Position numbers and translations under genes: made by a program
Source of the DNA: Moritella sp. 5
Lineage (GTDB): Bacteria; Pseudomonadota; Gammaproteobacteria; Enterobacterales; Moritellaceae
Reading direction: 5' to 3'
Assembly (NCBI RefSeq): GCF_018219455.1
Contig: NZ_CP056122.1
Span: 1,674,001-1,738,000 of the forward strand
DNA length: 64,000 nucleotides
Notes under the pieces: generated by a model
Seen by the model: only the letters and a program-made list of their open reading frames with translations
The model's database searches: none
Told to the model about the DNA's origin: nothing
Shown: positions 9,658 through 19,169 of the stretch, in pieces
Numbering within the stretch: the stretch's first letter is position 1
Layout of the letters: each line of letters starts with the position of its first letter

Positions 9658-9687
9658 ATAGATGGGGACCTTGTTGTCCCCATCTAT
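9658..9687 (+). terminator. Strong hairpin between hcp and vgrG
   Basis: Perfect 12-bp arms (9658-9669 and 9676-9687) enclose a 6-base loop, CTTGTT. The stem is GC-rich at its tip, but ACTTCGATTT follows rather than a run of T. It probably works as a partial terminator or 3'-end stabiliser that raises hcp mRNA over vgrG. Confidence 0.6.
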
Positions 9688-9755
9688 ACTTCGATTTATT
9701 CCCCCATAATTAATCTACTTATTTTTAGACGTTTTATTTGCATCAGGTGAAAGAT

Positions 9756-11825
9756 ATGGTTCGATTTGAATTTAAAGTAAATGACTGCGATCTTGAATTT
9801 AAAGTTGAAAGCTTTAACGTTACAGAAGAAATATCAAAACCGTTTCATATTCATCTATCATTACTTTCAACTGATGCTGATATACCATTTGATACCTTGA
9901 TACGGCAGCCTGCGTTATTGAGTCTATATGGACAAGGTGAAGATGTATCGAAACAATTTCATGGCGTGGTCAGTGAAGTTCGCTATCTTGGTTCAGGCAA
10001 GAGCGTTAGTCGGTATCAAGTGATTTTAGCCCCGCAGTTTTGGTTTTTATCGCAACGTCAAGATTGCCGTATATTCCAAGAAATGGCGGTTACAGATATT
10101 ATTGATGAAGTACTTAGCAAAGCGAGTATCAGTGATTATCGATTAGAACTGTCATCAACTTATGCATCTCAAGATTATATTTTACAGTATCGAGAGTCAG
10201 ACAGTGTGTTCTTACAGCGATTAATGGCTGAATATGGCATTTGGTATTATTTTGAGCACACCGAAGAGATGCATACTATGGTGATTGTTGATAGTAATGA
10301 TGCCATTGTAGAGTTAGTTTCTGATAATAATAACAGTTCTTACGAAGGGGCTATACCATTTAAATCTGATAGCGGTGGTAATGCTGACCGTGAACATATT
10401 CTTAATTTAGAAAGTATTAATAGAGTTAAAACAGGGGCTGTTGTTCAACGTGATTATAATTATATTCACCCTAATACCCCGTTAGAAATGGGTAGCACTG
10501 CTGCGCTAAATGATGATCTAATTAGTTTTGACTATCCTGGCCGCTATAATAATCCGGATTCGGGTCAGAAAAAAGTCTCGGAACATGTTGCCGAGTACGT
10601 TGTAGATAGTGAACAGATAGAGTGTACAAGTAATGTTATGCGCTTAGCCTCTGGGTATAGCATTAATATAGAGAATCACCCTCGAACAACATTAAATCGA
10701 GATTTTACCATTTTAAGGGTGAGTCATAATGGCTACAACCCTCAGGCACATGAAAAAGAAAGTAGTGGCCTTCCGACTACTTACGATAACAGTTTTGTTT
10801 GTATTCCTCGTGATGTCGAGTACCAAGCGCCTAAAATGCCATCTCCTGTCGTTGATGGTCCACAAACGGCTGTTGTTGTCGGTCCTGCAAATGAAGAGAT
10901 ATATACCGATAAACTTGGTCGAATAAAGGTTCAGTTTCATTGGGACCGTTATGGCGAAAACGATGAAAACGCAGGTTGCTGGATCCGAATTGGACAAACA
11001 ATGGCTGGTGCTAATTGGGGGGCTGTTTGTGTTCCTCGCATAGGTCATGAAGTGATCGTCACGTTTCTTGATGGTGATCCTGATCGTCCGCTCGTAACTG
11101 GGGCTGTTTATAATAGTTTGAATTTACCACCTTACGGCTTGCCTGAGAATAAAACGAAAACAACTTTCAGAACACAAACCCATAAAGGGACGGGCTTTAA
11201 TGAGTTAAGTTTTGAAGACGAAGCCAATCAAGAAGAGGTGTATATCAGAGCGCAGAAAGATATGTCGACATTGGTTCAAAATAACCGGTTCAGAGATATT
11301 ACAAATGATGAGTTTCTAAAGGTTGGACGACATCAAACTAACGAAATTAAAGGTGATCATAATGAAACCATTGATGGGTATAAAACGACAACTGTAAATA
11401 GCACCTTTACTGAAACCGTTGAGCAAGATGTTACGGTGAAATATAACGCAAATGAAACACAGTCAGTTTCAAAGAATGTGGCTATTGATATCGGTGAAAA
11501 TAGAACAACTAAAATTATTAAAAATGATGATGTAGACATAGGTTCAAACTATAACTTAACTGTTGGTGCGTCACGTGCTGTCGATATTTCGGCTGACGAT
11601 TTACAAACTGTGGGTGGTAATTTAACCGTATCTGTTACGGGGAATAATTCTTATAAAGCAGATGGTGCAACGCAAATTGTCAGTGCAGATAAAATTGTGT
11701 TCAAAACAGGGGGATCTCAGTTGGTGATGAACAGTGATGGATCGATTAAAATATCTGGTTCTTCTATTATGATTGAAGGCAGCGATAAAGTTGTGATTAA
11801 AGGCGGAAAAGTGGCGGTTAATTAA
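9756..11825 (+). CDS. vgrG: T6SS spike protein VgrG (TssI)
   Basis: VgrG trimers form the spike on the Hcp tube. The 689-residue protein has an N-terminal gp27-like part, a gp5-like OB region (TDKLGRIKVQFHWDRYGEN, then GCWIRIGQTMAGANWGA and PRIGHEVIVTFLDGDPDRP), and a C-terminal beta-helix of short repeats ending KVVIKGGKVAVN. There is no extra C-terminal effector domain, so cargo must bind non-covalently. I chose the ATG at 9756, five bases after AGGTGA, over the in-frame TTG at 9738. Its stop overlaps the next start (TAATG), which suggests coupling. The adjacent DUF6484, DUF2169 and ketosynthase-like genes are typical adaptors for VgrG or PAAR cargo. Confidence 0.96.
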   Translation: MVRFEFKVNDCDLEFKVESFNVTEEISKPFHIHLSLLSTDADIPFDTLIRQPALLSLYGQGEDVSKQFHGVVSEVRYLGSGKSVSRYQVILAPQFWFLSQRQDCRIFQEMAVTDIIDEVLSKASISDYRLELSSTYASQDYILQYRESDSVFLQRLMAEYGIWYYFEHTEEMHTMVIVDSNDAIVELVSDNNNSSYEGAIPFKSDSGGNADREHILNLESINRVKTGAVVQRDYNYIHPNTPLEMGSTAALNDDLISFDYPGRYNNPDSGQKKVSEHVAEYVVDSEQIECTSNVMRLASGYSINIENHPRTTLNRDFTILRVSHNGYNPQAHEKESSGLPTTYDNSFVCIPRDVEYQAPKMPSPVVDGPQTAVVVGPANEEIYTDKLGRIKVQFHWDRYGENDENAGCWIRIGQTMAGANWGAVCVPRIGHEVIVTFLDGDPDRPLVTGAVYNSLNLPPYGLPENKTKTTFRTQTHKGTGFNELSFEDEANQEEVYIRAQKDMSTLVQNNRFRDITNDEFLKVGRHQTNEIKGDHNETIDGYKTTTVNSTFTETVEQDVTVKYNANETQSVSKNVAIDIGENRTTKIIKNDDVDIGSNYNLTVGASRAVDISADDLQTVGGNLTVSVTGNNSYKADGATQIVSADKIVFKTGGSQLVMNSDGSIKISGSSIMIEGSDKVVIKGGKVAVN

Positions 11826-12316
11826 TGAAAAATAAACAAGTTGATTCATTTGATATGCTGTCAAGCGAGTATGCCGAGGCACAACCAAGTGCCATCTTGG
11901 CCCGCTTTGGTCATGTGCTAGCAATACAAGAGTCGATGGACACTGTACGTGTTGATTTTGACGGTAATCCGTATTCTCAAGGGTTAACTGCAAAATTGGG
12001 GCGTTTGTTCACCTCGCAAGAGCTTAACTTGGCGATAGAAAACAAATTGACATGCAGAGTTGAATTTGTCGGTGGCGATATTAATTTACCTGTCGTTACC
12101 GATATTTTCTTTTCATTAGTGAAGGGAAATGGAGAGTTAAAGTTAAAGGCAAGTTCTATTATTATCGAAGCTGAGCAAGAGCTAACGCTAAAAAGTGGTT
12201 GTACTTCTAGTACATATAGTGGACGCGATGGGCGGCTGACTAGTTCTGCAAAATATATCACGACCCAAGCAGAAAAAGCCCAACAAATTCGAGGTTCAAC
12301 AATATCAATTAATTAG
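11825..12316 (+). CDS. DUF6484-like VgrG accessory protein
   Basis: This 163-residue protein starts on the last base of the vgrG stop codon. Its first half (LARFGHVLAIQESMDTVRVDFDGNP through TDIFF) resembles the DUF6484 domain found beside VgrG genes. Its second half (GELKLKASSIIIEAEQELTLKSG) repeats the beta-helix style of VgrG C-termini. I infer that it forms an extension or adaptor on the spike. No catalytic motif is visible. The family name comes from resemblance and context. Confidence 0.65.
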   Translation: MKNKQVDSFDMLSSEYAEAQPSAILARFGHVLAIQESMDTVRVDFDGNPYSQGLTAKLGRLFTSQELNLAIENKLTCRVEFVGGDINLPVVTDIFFSLVKGNGELKLKASSIIIEAEQELTLKSGCTSSTYSGRDGRLTSSAKYITTQAEKAQQIRGSTISIN

Positions 12317-12326
12317 ATGATTTATA

Positions 12327-13658
12327 ATGAATAAATTACAGAAAATTATTAACAGCGAAAACAACCTTCAGAGGTTAGATGACAAACATCTAGATTCATT
12401 GCGCCTAGAGCTTAGTAATGCAGTCGCCCTTGTAACCAGTATAGACACTTCACAATCTCGTTTTTGTATCGATAAGTCGACACTGGCTGCAGAAACAGCT
12501 TCTTTCTATCTCAAGCAGCGCCAAAATATATTCAATTCTGGTTTTCCTTCTGCCCAATTACCTTATTTAACATTAGTGACTCAAAAATTAACGCAGTTAA
12601 ATAATGTATTTATCGAGTTATATAAAATCGATGTGGGGTATATTTATTTTCTCAAGGATTCGTATCCTGACGTTGCTCTATGGGCACTCTTATCTATTGG
12701 TTTAGAAAAAATAGACAATAGATCTAGTTTTTTTGCGATTAGTATTGCTGATGCGTTAAGTGAGACATCATGGAAAAGTATCGCAAGTTTATCTGATAGT
12801 GAGGGATTTTGTGCTGCATCACGCATATTGATTCAGTCAAGCTCAATACGCTCATCTTTGTTGTTCGACACGTTACAGTTACGCGGGGAGTTATCATCGA
12901 AATTTGCGATGACATTGCTAAGCTTAGATTGCACTATTGATGAAGAGATTATGCATCGATATCTAGTGACTCAAAATCTTCCATCAAGCTGTGATTGGAT
13001 GGTTCAACAACCTGTTACACCTAGTAATGTATTTGAACATTTATTGTCTCGTCCAGATAGACGTGAGTGGTTTAGAACTCAATATGACCCAAATTTTACT
13101 GTGGATGAACTGGCGATATTTGGTGATATTTTGGGTGTTTCAGAATACACACACAGTGCTTTTGAGCCTAGTTGTTCGATAGCTACAGTACGATTTGCTT
13201 TAAAAGGCGATAGTCGCGATGTTAATCAGGTTATCGCTATGCTAAGCGAGATAAATGAAGATACAGGTGAATCTTGGATCGTTGCACTATATGTCATTTT
13301 TGGTACTCAGTTACCTGTATTACCAAGTCAAATTGGGACTGATATTGATTACTCAGTTGCTGTCAAAGAGATTCAAACGTGGTGGGGAGAACGAAGTGAA
13401 ATTGTATTTTCATTTTGGCGTTCTGGAGATCTACAAAACTTTGATAATAGCTTAAATTTATTAGCAAGTGTTGAAGTTACTGCGAATTTAAGAATGTGGA
13501 TATGGAAAGAATTATGCGTTATATGTAGAGGGTATTTCCCTTGGAACTCATTAGTTAAGGCCGAGCGTCAATATTCTGTATTAAGTAAAATGAGAAGTAA
13601 TTGTGTTGCAAAGGAACGGTATAACGTGAGGGAAAAAAATGCAGTTGTGGGATATTGA
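12327..13658 (+). CDS. T6SS-associated helical-repeat protein (TIGR02270-like)
   Basis: This 443-residue protein has no signal peptide or membrane segment. It looks all-helical, with repeated short Leu/Ala-rich helices such as DVALWALLSIGLEKI and STIATVRFALKGDSRD-type segments, as in HEAT-like proteins. Its position between vgrG accessories and a DUF2169 gene matches proteins annotated as TIGR02270, and I assign it there tentatively. It overlaps the next gene by 20 bases. A scaffold or effector-loading role is inferred from context only. Confidence 0.5.
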   Translation: MNKLQKIINSENNLQRLDDKHLDSLRLELSNAVALVTSIDTSQSRFCIDKSTLAAETASFYLKQRQNIFNSGFPSAQLPYLTLVTQKLTQLNNVFIELYKIDVGYIYFLKDSYPDVALWALLSIGLEKIDNRSSFFAISIADALSETSWKSIASLSDSEGFCAASRILIQSSSIRSSLLFDTLQLRGELSSKFAMTLLSLDCTIDEEIMHRYLVTQNLPSSCDWMVQQPVTPSNVFEHLLSRPDRREWFRTQYDPNFTVDELAIFGDILGVSEYTHSAFEPSCSIATVRFALKGDSRDVNQVIAMLSEINEDTGESWIVALYVIFGTQLPVLPSQIGTDIDYSVAVKEIQTWWGERSEIVFSFWRSGDLQNFDNSLNLLASVEVTANLRMWIWKELCVICRGYFPWNSLVKAERQYSVLSKMRSNCVAKERYNVREKNAVVGY

Positions 13659-14619
13659 AACAGAATTAGTTTATCCAGTAAGTGGGCGCTTTCAACGTGA
13701 TCACGATGGCTTGGAAGTGTGGGTTGCAACATTAAAAAAACGTTGGGTCTTAGATGGTACAGTTTGGGATGAAGACGCTAATAATTTACATATCTTAGAT
13801 AATCCTCTTTATTTGGGGGAGCCTGGTTTATCTCCCGTCATATCTGATCATGACTTTGCTATTCATAAAAATAATACTGACATTGTTATTAACGGAAAAG
13901 CTAAAACATTTAAAAAATCACCTTGTGCAGAACATATTTGCCGTTTATTTGTTGAAGGGCATATAGATAAGCAAATTAAAGTTGTTGGTGACCGAGAGTG
14001 GGTTGTTCAATCGGGGAGTATTATTCCCTCAATACCATCGACATTTATAGTAAGAGATATTGATTATACCCATGCTGTTGGAGGTACTGATGAGCGTAAT
14101 CGTATTGGTTGTGGTGTCGGCAAAAATATGAGCGAACTGCAGGCTCAACAGGTACCCTCGGTATTTAATATTTCTGAGAACTGGAATTTAAACCCGAAAA
14201 AAATGGCCGTTGTTGGCTTTGGTAGTTTACCCACATTTTTTCAACAACGTTATCGCTTAGCGGGTTCATTTGACGATACTTGGTTTAATCATCGGCGGCC
14301 GCTTTTACCAATGGATTTTGATCTGGCATTTTATCAATCGGCACCGGTTGATCAACAATGTTCGGGTTTTTTGAACGGAGGGGAACGGATTAATCTTTCT
14401 GGTTTTAACCATGATGGCGTAGTTATGTTTACGCTTCCAAAAGAAAATTATGAAGCAGAAGTCAAATATTCAGATAATACCAAGGAGACAAAGAAATTGG
14501 ATTTACATACACTGTTTTTTGATACTGAGGATAACTCTGTGAGTGCCACATTCTCTGCATCATTTCCTTGTCAAGGTCGTGAACATATGCTCGTTTTAAC
14601 TCGGTTTAATAAACGATAG
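13639..14619 (+). CDS. DUF2169 effector adaptor/chaperone
   Basis: The 326-residue protein has DUF2169 features: an N-terminal beta-rich part with EVWVATLKKRWVLDG, the pattern DFAIHKNNTDIVINGKA, then KQIKVVGDREWV. DUF2169 proteins are found beside VgrG, PAAR or DUF4150 effectors and act as cytoplasmic adaptors that load cargo on the spike. GGGA-type purines precede the ATG, which lies inside the end of the previous gene. Its likely client is the DUF4150 effector at 34,742 or the large OmpA-domain protein at the left edge. Neither pairing can be proven here. Confidence 0.75.
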   Translation: MQLWDIETELVYPVSGRFQRDHDGLEVWVATLKKRWVLDGTVWDEDANNLHILDNPLYLGEPGLSPVISDHDFAIHKNNTDIVINGKAKTFKKSPCAEHICRLFVEGHIDKQIKVVGDREWVVQSGSIIPSIPSTFIVRDIDYTHAVGGTDERNRIGCGVGKNMSELQAQQVPSVFNISENWNLNPKKMAVVGFGSLPTFFQQRYRLAGSFDDTWFNHRRPLLPMDFDLAFYQSAPVDQQCSGFLNGGERINLSGFNHDGVVMFTLPKENYEAEVKYSDNTKETKKLDLHTLFFDTEDNSVSATFSASFPCQGREHMLVLTRFNKR

Positions 14620-14626
14620 GATATAT

Positions 14627-15571
14627 ATGACTGATAGAAAAGATATTTTCATTCTAAATTCTGATGCTGTGTTGCCTACAGGTATGAACTTACCATTAGC
14701 GGTTGCTTTAGCTAGGGCAGACCTTGGCCGGTTTGATACTAAGAAAGATGAATATGATGGGGTGAATAAAACCATCGGACATATGGATTTTATTCAGGAA
14801 AGTAAGCCATCTGAGCGTGTTTTTTCAGTATTGGAGTTATTATTAAACAGTTTGCTCAACAAATTACATCGTTCGCTGAAACCCTTACCATTACTCTTAT
14901 CGTTACCACATAGTATATCAAAGGAAATGTTTGATAGCTGGTTTGATAGTAGTCCTTATACGGTGTTCATTTCTCGAGTCAGTTTACACCATAAAAATGG
15001 CTGCGAATTTATTGAAACAATGTTAGGTGAAATGAAACATTGTGATGCGATTATATCAATTTCGCTGGACAATCCAGCCGCAGATTTTGATTATTATGCA
15101 GAGAATAAAGCATTGTTTTCATCCACATATCCATGGGGAGTAATTCCGAGTGAAGGGGCTGCTGGTGTTGTTCTTGTTAAGGCTAATTTATTGAGTACAT
15201 TAAAATTAACCGCAGAGTCTAAAATTGTAGATTATCGTGTCGATTATGATAATAAGGATAGGCGCGGTTGTTCACGTTTAGTGAAAGCCTGCAGTAATAA
15301 AACGAATAATCTAGGTAAGATTTATAGTGATATGACGAGTTCACGATCGCATTCTGAAAACTATGGTTTTGCGGTAGGAGCCAGAAGTGAATACTTTATT
15401 GAACCGGATAATATTACACAAGTGAATGAACTTTGGGGCTACCTAAGAAATGCTTCTGCGTTGGTATGTCTTACGCTAGCCAATCGTGAAATTTCAACCG
15501 AATTAAGTACGACTTTGTTCTTATTTAATCATGAAGAAGAGTGCGCTATTTTAAGGTTGTCATTAGAATAA
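14627..15571 (+). CDS. Beta-ketoacyl-synthase-like T6SS-associated protein
   Basis: This 314-residue protein resembles a thiolase-fold ketosynthase half-domain. It contains ICISLDN-type strands and the segment YPWGVIPSEGAAGVVLV, which corresponds to the conserved P.EGA motif of ketosynthases. It is shorter than a full 400-residue ketosynthase, and I see no clear catalytic Cys-His-His set, so enzyme activity is doubtful. Similar genes follow DUF2169 in other T6SS clusters. A role in effector modification or loading is possible. It starts 8 bases after the DUF2169 gene with GGA upstream, and is last in the hcp-vgrG set. Confidence 0.6.
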   Translation: MTDRKDIFILNSDAVLPTGMNLPLAVALARADLGRFDTKKDEYDGVNKTIGHMDFIQESKPSERVFSVLELLLNSLLNKLHRSLKPLPLLLSLPHSISKEMFDSWFDSSPYTVFISRVSLHHKNGCEFIETMLGEMKHCDAIISISLDNPAADFDYYAENKALFSSTYPWGVIPSEGAAGVVLVKANLLSTLKLTAESKIVDYRVDYDNKDRRGCSRLVKACSNKTNNLGKIYSDMTSSRSHSENYGFAVGARSEYFIEPDNITQVNELWGYLRNASALVCLTLANREISTELSTTLFLFNHEEECAILRLSLE

Positions 15572-15597
15572 TCCAATTAGTCTCTTTTTTACTACAA

Positions 15598-15623
15598 ATC
15601 ATAATGGTTATTATGATGTTTTT
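15598..15623 (+). terminator. Weak AT-rich terminator
   Basis: ATCATAAT-GGTT-ATTATGAT forms an 8-bp stem followed by GTTTTTC, 27 bases after the ketosynthase-like gene. The stem is AT-rich and therefore weak. Confidence 0.45.
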
Positions 15624-15676
15624 CATAGTCGGAATAACTAATACCCCAGTCAAAAGGCTTGTTTTTTTTAATGCTA

Positions 15677-15706
15677 TTGAAATGAAAGGTTAAAGTAAAC
15701 TAGTAT
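15677..15706 (+). promoter_or_regulatory. Candidate sigma-70 promoter of the kinase-tssA-G operon
   Basis: TTGAAA (15677-15682), an 18-base spacer and TAGTAT (15701-15706) lie 37 bases before the kinase start. No sigma-54 match was seen in this gap. This is a consensus match only. Confidence 0.35.
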
Positions 15707-15742
15707 TGCTCATACCCTTTTATAGTTAGAAAAGAGCAAGTT

Positions 15743-17644
15743 TTGTCTGAAGTAGATAACGTAAAAACTAAGTTTATTAATAGCGTTATTGCGAAGGCTA
15801 TTGAAAAGAAAAATAAAAAAAAGGAAGATATTGAGCGAGCAAAGCAGCCTAAATTAATTGATGTGCTGTCAGCTAAATTTGATATTGTAGATACAATCAC
15901 GTCGCCTTCATCTTCAACAATTATTTATCAACTTGCAAAAAAAGATCAACCAGATAAACAAATTTGTTGCAAAACTATCGTCAATATTAATGATGAATCG
16001 GCTAAAAAACAGCTTTTAGCTGAAGCGTCTTGTCTTGAAATAAGTCAACATCCAAGTGTTAGCCGCTTTATTAAAGTTAGTTCAGAACTTCATACGCCTT
16101 ATTTTATGTATGAATGGGTTCAAGGTGAATCGATTGCTGAAAAAGTGAATCGTTATTCAGCTAAGGGTTTTCGTCACGACCATATTGCTTGGCTCATTTA
16201 TCAAGTCGCTGGTGCATTAGAGTATATGCATACGAAAGGTGTGTGCCATTTAGATATTAAACCATCAAATATTATTGTTGATGAAGATGATGCGGTTAGG
16301 TTAATCGATTTTGGTGCTGCGCAATATATTAATGAAAGTGACGGTTACGCTGAAGCAAGTCTTGGGTATGCATCTCCTCTTTTTATTGATTCCCATATCG
16401 GTGAACCACAGGATGATGTGTATTCATTAGCGGTTGTCGTTTATCACTTATTTATCGGAAGTACGTCCAGCGCTAATCTCGCAGATGATATCTCTAAGTT
16501 TAAGGGATCAAGTGATATTCCGCAGCATATATGGGCATTGTTAAATTTTGTTCTTTCTTCACCGCGAAGTCATGGTTTGACCCCCATTAATTTTGCTCAA
16601 AAGCTGGCTAAAATAGACATAAAATCAAAATCTCTATCTGGTATGCCTATTTTTAATAGTTTACGTAATGCTGACTTGGTTTTAACGCAGGCAAGCGGTA
16701 AAGAGACTTCTTTTGGTTCGAATGTCAGTTATGCCGGGATTATTGCTTTATTCAGTTTTACGCTCTTATTTTCTATTATATTAGGCTATGGTTTTATCGT
16801 TGTGAACAATAATGCTGAAAACAAACTGTATGAGGACTTAATAAGCTTAGAAGATAATGCGTATTCACGTGCTAATAGAGTGAGTGAGCTTGAAGCTGAG
16901 CAACGCTATGTTGATAATCAGGATGTTATTGTTAAGAACCAATCTTATCCATTAGAGCAGTTAGATAAATTAAGTCAACTTAAGCAACAAATTGTTGATT
17001 TACGTCAGCATATTTCAGCGCCTACCTTACCTGGCACTAACCTTGTTCAGACATCCTTTGTCGAATTATTGGCTAATGTAAATACATTGATATCGGATAC
17101 TGTAGATATTAATGGGTCTTTTGGTATATCAATTGAACAAGCTATAAAGTATCTAGAAAAAGGGGATACTAAAAGTGTGGCTAGGCTAAATAATGAAGCA
17201 TTATTGAATGCCAAAGTGAATGATTTTTATTATTCGAAAGCATTTTATAAGAAGCTAATTAACGCTGTTGTGGCGCGTGTTGAATTGCTTGAATCAAAAT
17301 CTCGTTATACGGACTCTATTCAATTATTAGAGCACCTGGAAGATTATGTCGGTCCCCTCCAAATATTATCCAAAAAAATAGATTCGCTTATTATTGCACG
17401 TTCTGAATATATTTTGTTTCAAACGGTAACGGGAAAATATATATATTCAAATACGAAAATTAACAAAGCTTATAAAGAGTTAGCGAAAATATCGCCAGAA
17501 CGAGCTCAAGACGCACGTGTTCTTTTAACTGAAATAGTGACTGATAATTTGGCTAAAAAACATATCTCCAAAGTCACGCTTGATGGTGCACTCATCATAC
17601 AAAGGTTACTTGTTAAATTAACAAAAAGTGAGCAGGTCATATAA
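15743..17644 (+). CDS. T6SS Ser/Thr protein kinase with a membrane anchor (PpkA-type)
   Basis: The 633-residue protein has an N-terminal eukaryotic-like kinase domain. Lys77 (ICCKTI) is the ATP lysine, HLDIKPSN at about 169 is the catalytic loop with Asp171, and DFG is at about 189-191. The usual HRD arginine is Leu, making it a non-RD kinase, and the Gly-rich loop is degenerate. One membrane helix spans about 328-352, and a long, probably periplasmic, coiled-coil-rich region follows. Such kinases phosphorylate Fha to trigger T6SS assembly, and an Fha gene lies at 30,756. The start is a TTG after AAAGAG, since no in-frame ATG fits. The gene ends in a TAATG overlap with tssA. I see no PppA-type phosphatase in the window. 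Confidence 0.85.
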   Translation: MSEVDNVKTKFINSVIAKAIEKKNKKKEDIERAKQPKLIDVLSAKFDIVDTITSPSSSTIIYQLAKKDQPDKQICCKTIVNINDESAKKQLLAEASCLEISQHPSVSRFIKVSSELHTPYFMYEWVQGESIAEKVNRYSAKGFRHDHIAWLIYQVAGALEYMHTKGVCHLDIKPSNIIVDEDDAVRLIDFGAAQYINESDGYAEASLGYASPLFIDSHIGEPQDDVYSLAVVVYHLFIGSTSSANLADDISKFKGSSDIPQHIWALLNFVLSSPRSHGLTPINFAQKLAKIDIKSKSLSGMPIFNSLRNADLVLTQASGKETSFGSNVSYAGIIALFSFTLLFSIILGYGFIVVNNNAENKLYEDLISLEDNAYSRANRVSELEAEQRYVDNQDVIVKNQSYPLEQLDKLSQLKQQIVDLRQHISAPTLPGTNLVQTSFVELLANVNTLISDTVDINGSFGISIEQAIKYLEKGDTKSVARLNNEALLNAKVNDFYYSKAFYKKLINAVVARVELLESKSRYTDSIQLLEHLEDYVGPLQILSKKIDSLIIARSEYILFQTVTGKYIYSNTKINKAYKELAKISPERAQDARVLLTEIVTDNLAKKHISKVTLDGALIIQRLLVKLTKSEQVI

Positions 17645-19140
17645 TGAAATTACCAGAGATTGTGGCATTGTTAGAGCCGATTTCGAATTCATCTCCGGCA
17701 GGAGAAGATGCTAAATACGAATTTTGTTATGAGGTAATGGAATCAGAGATTAAGAAGTTTGGTTCGCTTTTTGGTGAAACGGTTGATTGGAAAGTCGTTG
17801 ATGCGACGTCAACTGAAGTGTTGGTATCACACAGCAAAGATTTTAAACCTCTGTGCTATTTAATCCGTTCTATGGTGGAACGTAAGCAATTTGTAGGGTT
17901 GCGTGATGGACTTGAATTATTACTTAATGCAATTACCATATTTGGTAAAGAGCTTTATCCGCGGCGTAAAAGAGGTCGAGACGGTGTGCTAGATTGGTTG
18001 TTAAACCAACTGGACATTGTTTTACCGAAAATCGATGTTAATGCTGTTGATCAATCAATAATCTTTGAATGCGAAGCATTAGCTAAATCAGTAAGTTCAG
18101 CTTTATTTTCTATATTTGAAGACATCGATGTTAATTTCAATCGGTTAGCTAACACTCTGACTCCCTTGCTATTAGTGCCTGTTGTACCTGAGCCAGTTAG
18201 CACTGCACAGATGACTGTAGAAAATGAAGCCAAAAGTGCGAATGCTAGTGATAATCGAAGTCATGAAAATAAGAGCAATACCGCCGTTACGCCACTAGTC
18301 ATAGCAAAAGAACTCGATGTTGATTTTTCTACAGCAGGTACGCTTAAGGCCTCATTAGGAACCCTTTCTCATTACCTGTTATCTAATCAGATCGGATTCG
18401 GCTTAGCTTATAGAATAAATCGCTATATAGCCTGGTGTGATATCGATGAACTTCCGTCTTCTGACGATGCTAAGACAACGCTTTTGAGCCTTGCTATATC
18501 AGCCGATAAATGTGCTGAGTATCAGAGTTTAGCCACTGAAAACCCGACTGTTGAGCTAATTAAGCAGCTTGAAAAAACACTGATAAATAGCCCTTTCTGG
18601 CTTACTGGTCATTTCATACAGTACAAAGCATTAAAAGCATTAAATTATTTAGATGCTGCTGAAGCCATTAAATCAGAGGTGCAAGCGTTGTCTAAAAAAT
18701 TTAAAGGAATAGCAGCATTAAGGTTTTCAAATAATATCCCATTTGCTGATATTGAAACAACTGCATGGCTAGACGCCAATGATAAACCACTGCATACCTC
18801 TGGTACTTCACTCGTGTTTGATACTGAAATTGATTATGTTGATATTGAAAATATCGGCAGCTTTATTTTTGATATATCAAAAGATCTCGATAGTGATAGT
18901 TCAGGAAGAGGACGATTTATGAACTATTTACAAATCATTAAGGTTTACCAATTAGCTGGATTACATCATTTATGTTTGCCTTATATTGAAAAATTATGGC
19001 CTATACGTTGTGACATGAATTTAGTTAATTGGGAACCTGTTCTGTGTACACAACTTGATTATCTGGTCAATTTAACTTTAAGTAATATCTATGAAAACAG
19101 TGACGATATACCTGATAAGTATCAAGAGTGGAAATCTTAA
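17644..19140 (+). CDS. tssA: T6SS cap/assembly protein TssA (VasJ type)
   Basis: The protein has 498 residues. An ImpA-N domain covers about residues 5-130 (LLEPISNSSPAGEDAKYE, and later YPRRKRGRDGVLDWLLNQ). A Ser/Asn-rich linker around 200 is followed by a helical VasJ-type C-terminal region. TssA primes tube and sheath polymerisation at the membrane-complex end. It shares a TAATG junction with the kinase and precedes tssB by 29 bases. A second ImpA-N protein (28,383) carries a membrane helix and is the more likely VasL/TagA counterpart. Confidence 0.9.
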   Translation: MKLPEIVALLEPISNSSPAGEDAKYEFCYEVMESEIKKFGSLFGETVDWKVVDATSTEVLVSHSKDFKPLCYLIRSMVERKQFVGLRDGLELLLNAITIFGKELYPRRKRGRDGVLDWLLNQLDIVLPKIDVNAVDQSIIFECEALAKSVSSALFSIFEDIDVNFNRLANTLTPLLLVPVVPEPVSTAQMTVENEAKSANASDNRSHENKSNTAVTPLVIAKELDVDFSTAGTLKASLGTLSHYLLSNQIGFGLAYRINRYIAWCDIDELPSSDDAKTTLLSLAISADKCAEYQSLATENPTVELIKQLEKTLINSPFWLTGHFIQYKALKALNYLDAAEAIKSEVQALSKKFKGIAALRFSNNIPFADIETTAWLDANDKPLHTSGTSLVFDTEIDYVDIENIGSFIFDISKDLDSDSSGRGRFMNYLQIIKVYQLAGLHHLCLPYIEKLWPIRCDMNLVNWEPVLCTQLDYLVNLTLSNIYENSDDIPDKYQEWKS

Positions 19141-19169
19141 AACCGAAAACCTAATAAATAAGGATTGTT

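Noticed and set aside
9738-9755. TTG start for vgrG
   Set aside because: AGGTGA is placed correctly for the ATG at 9756, and the extra six residues are not typical of VgrG.
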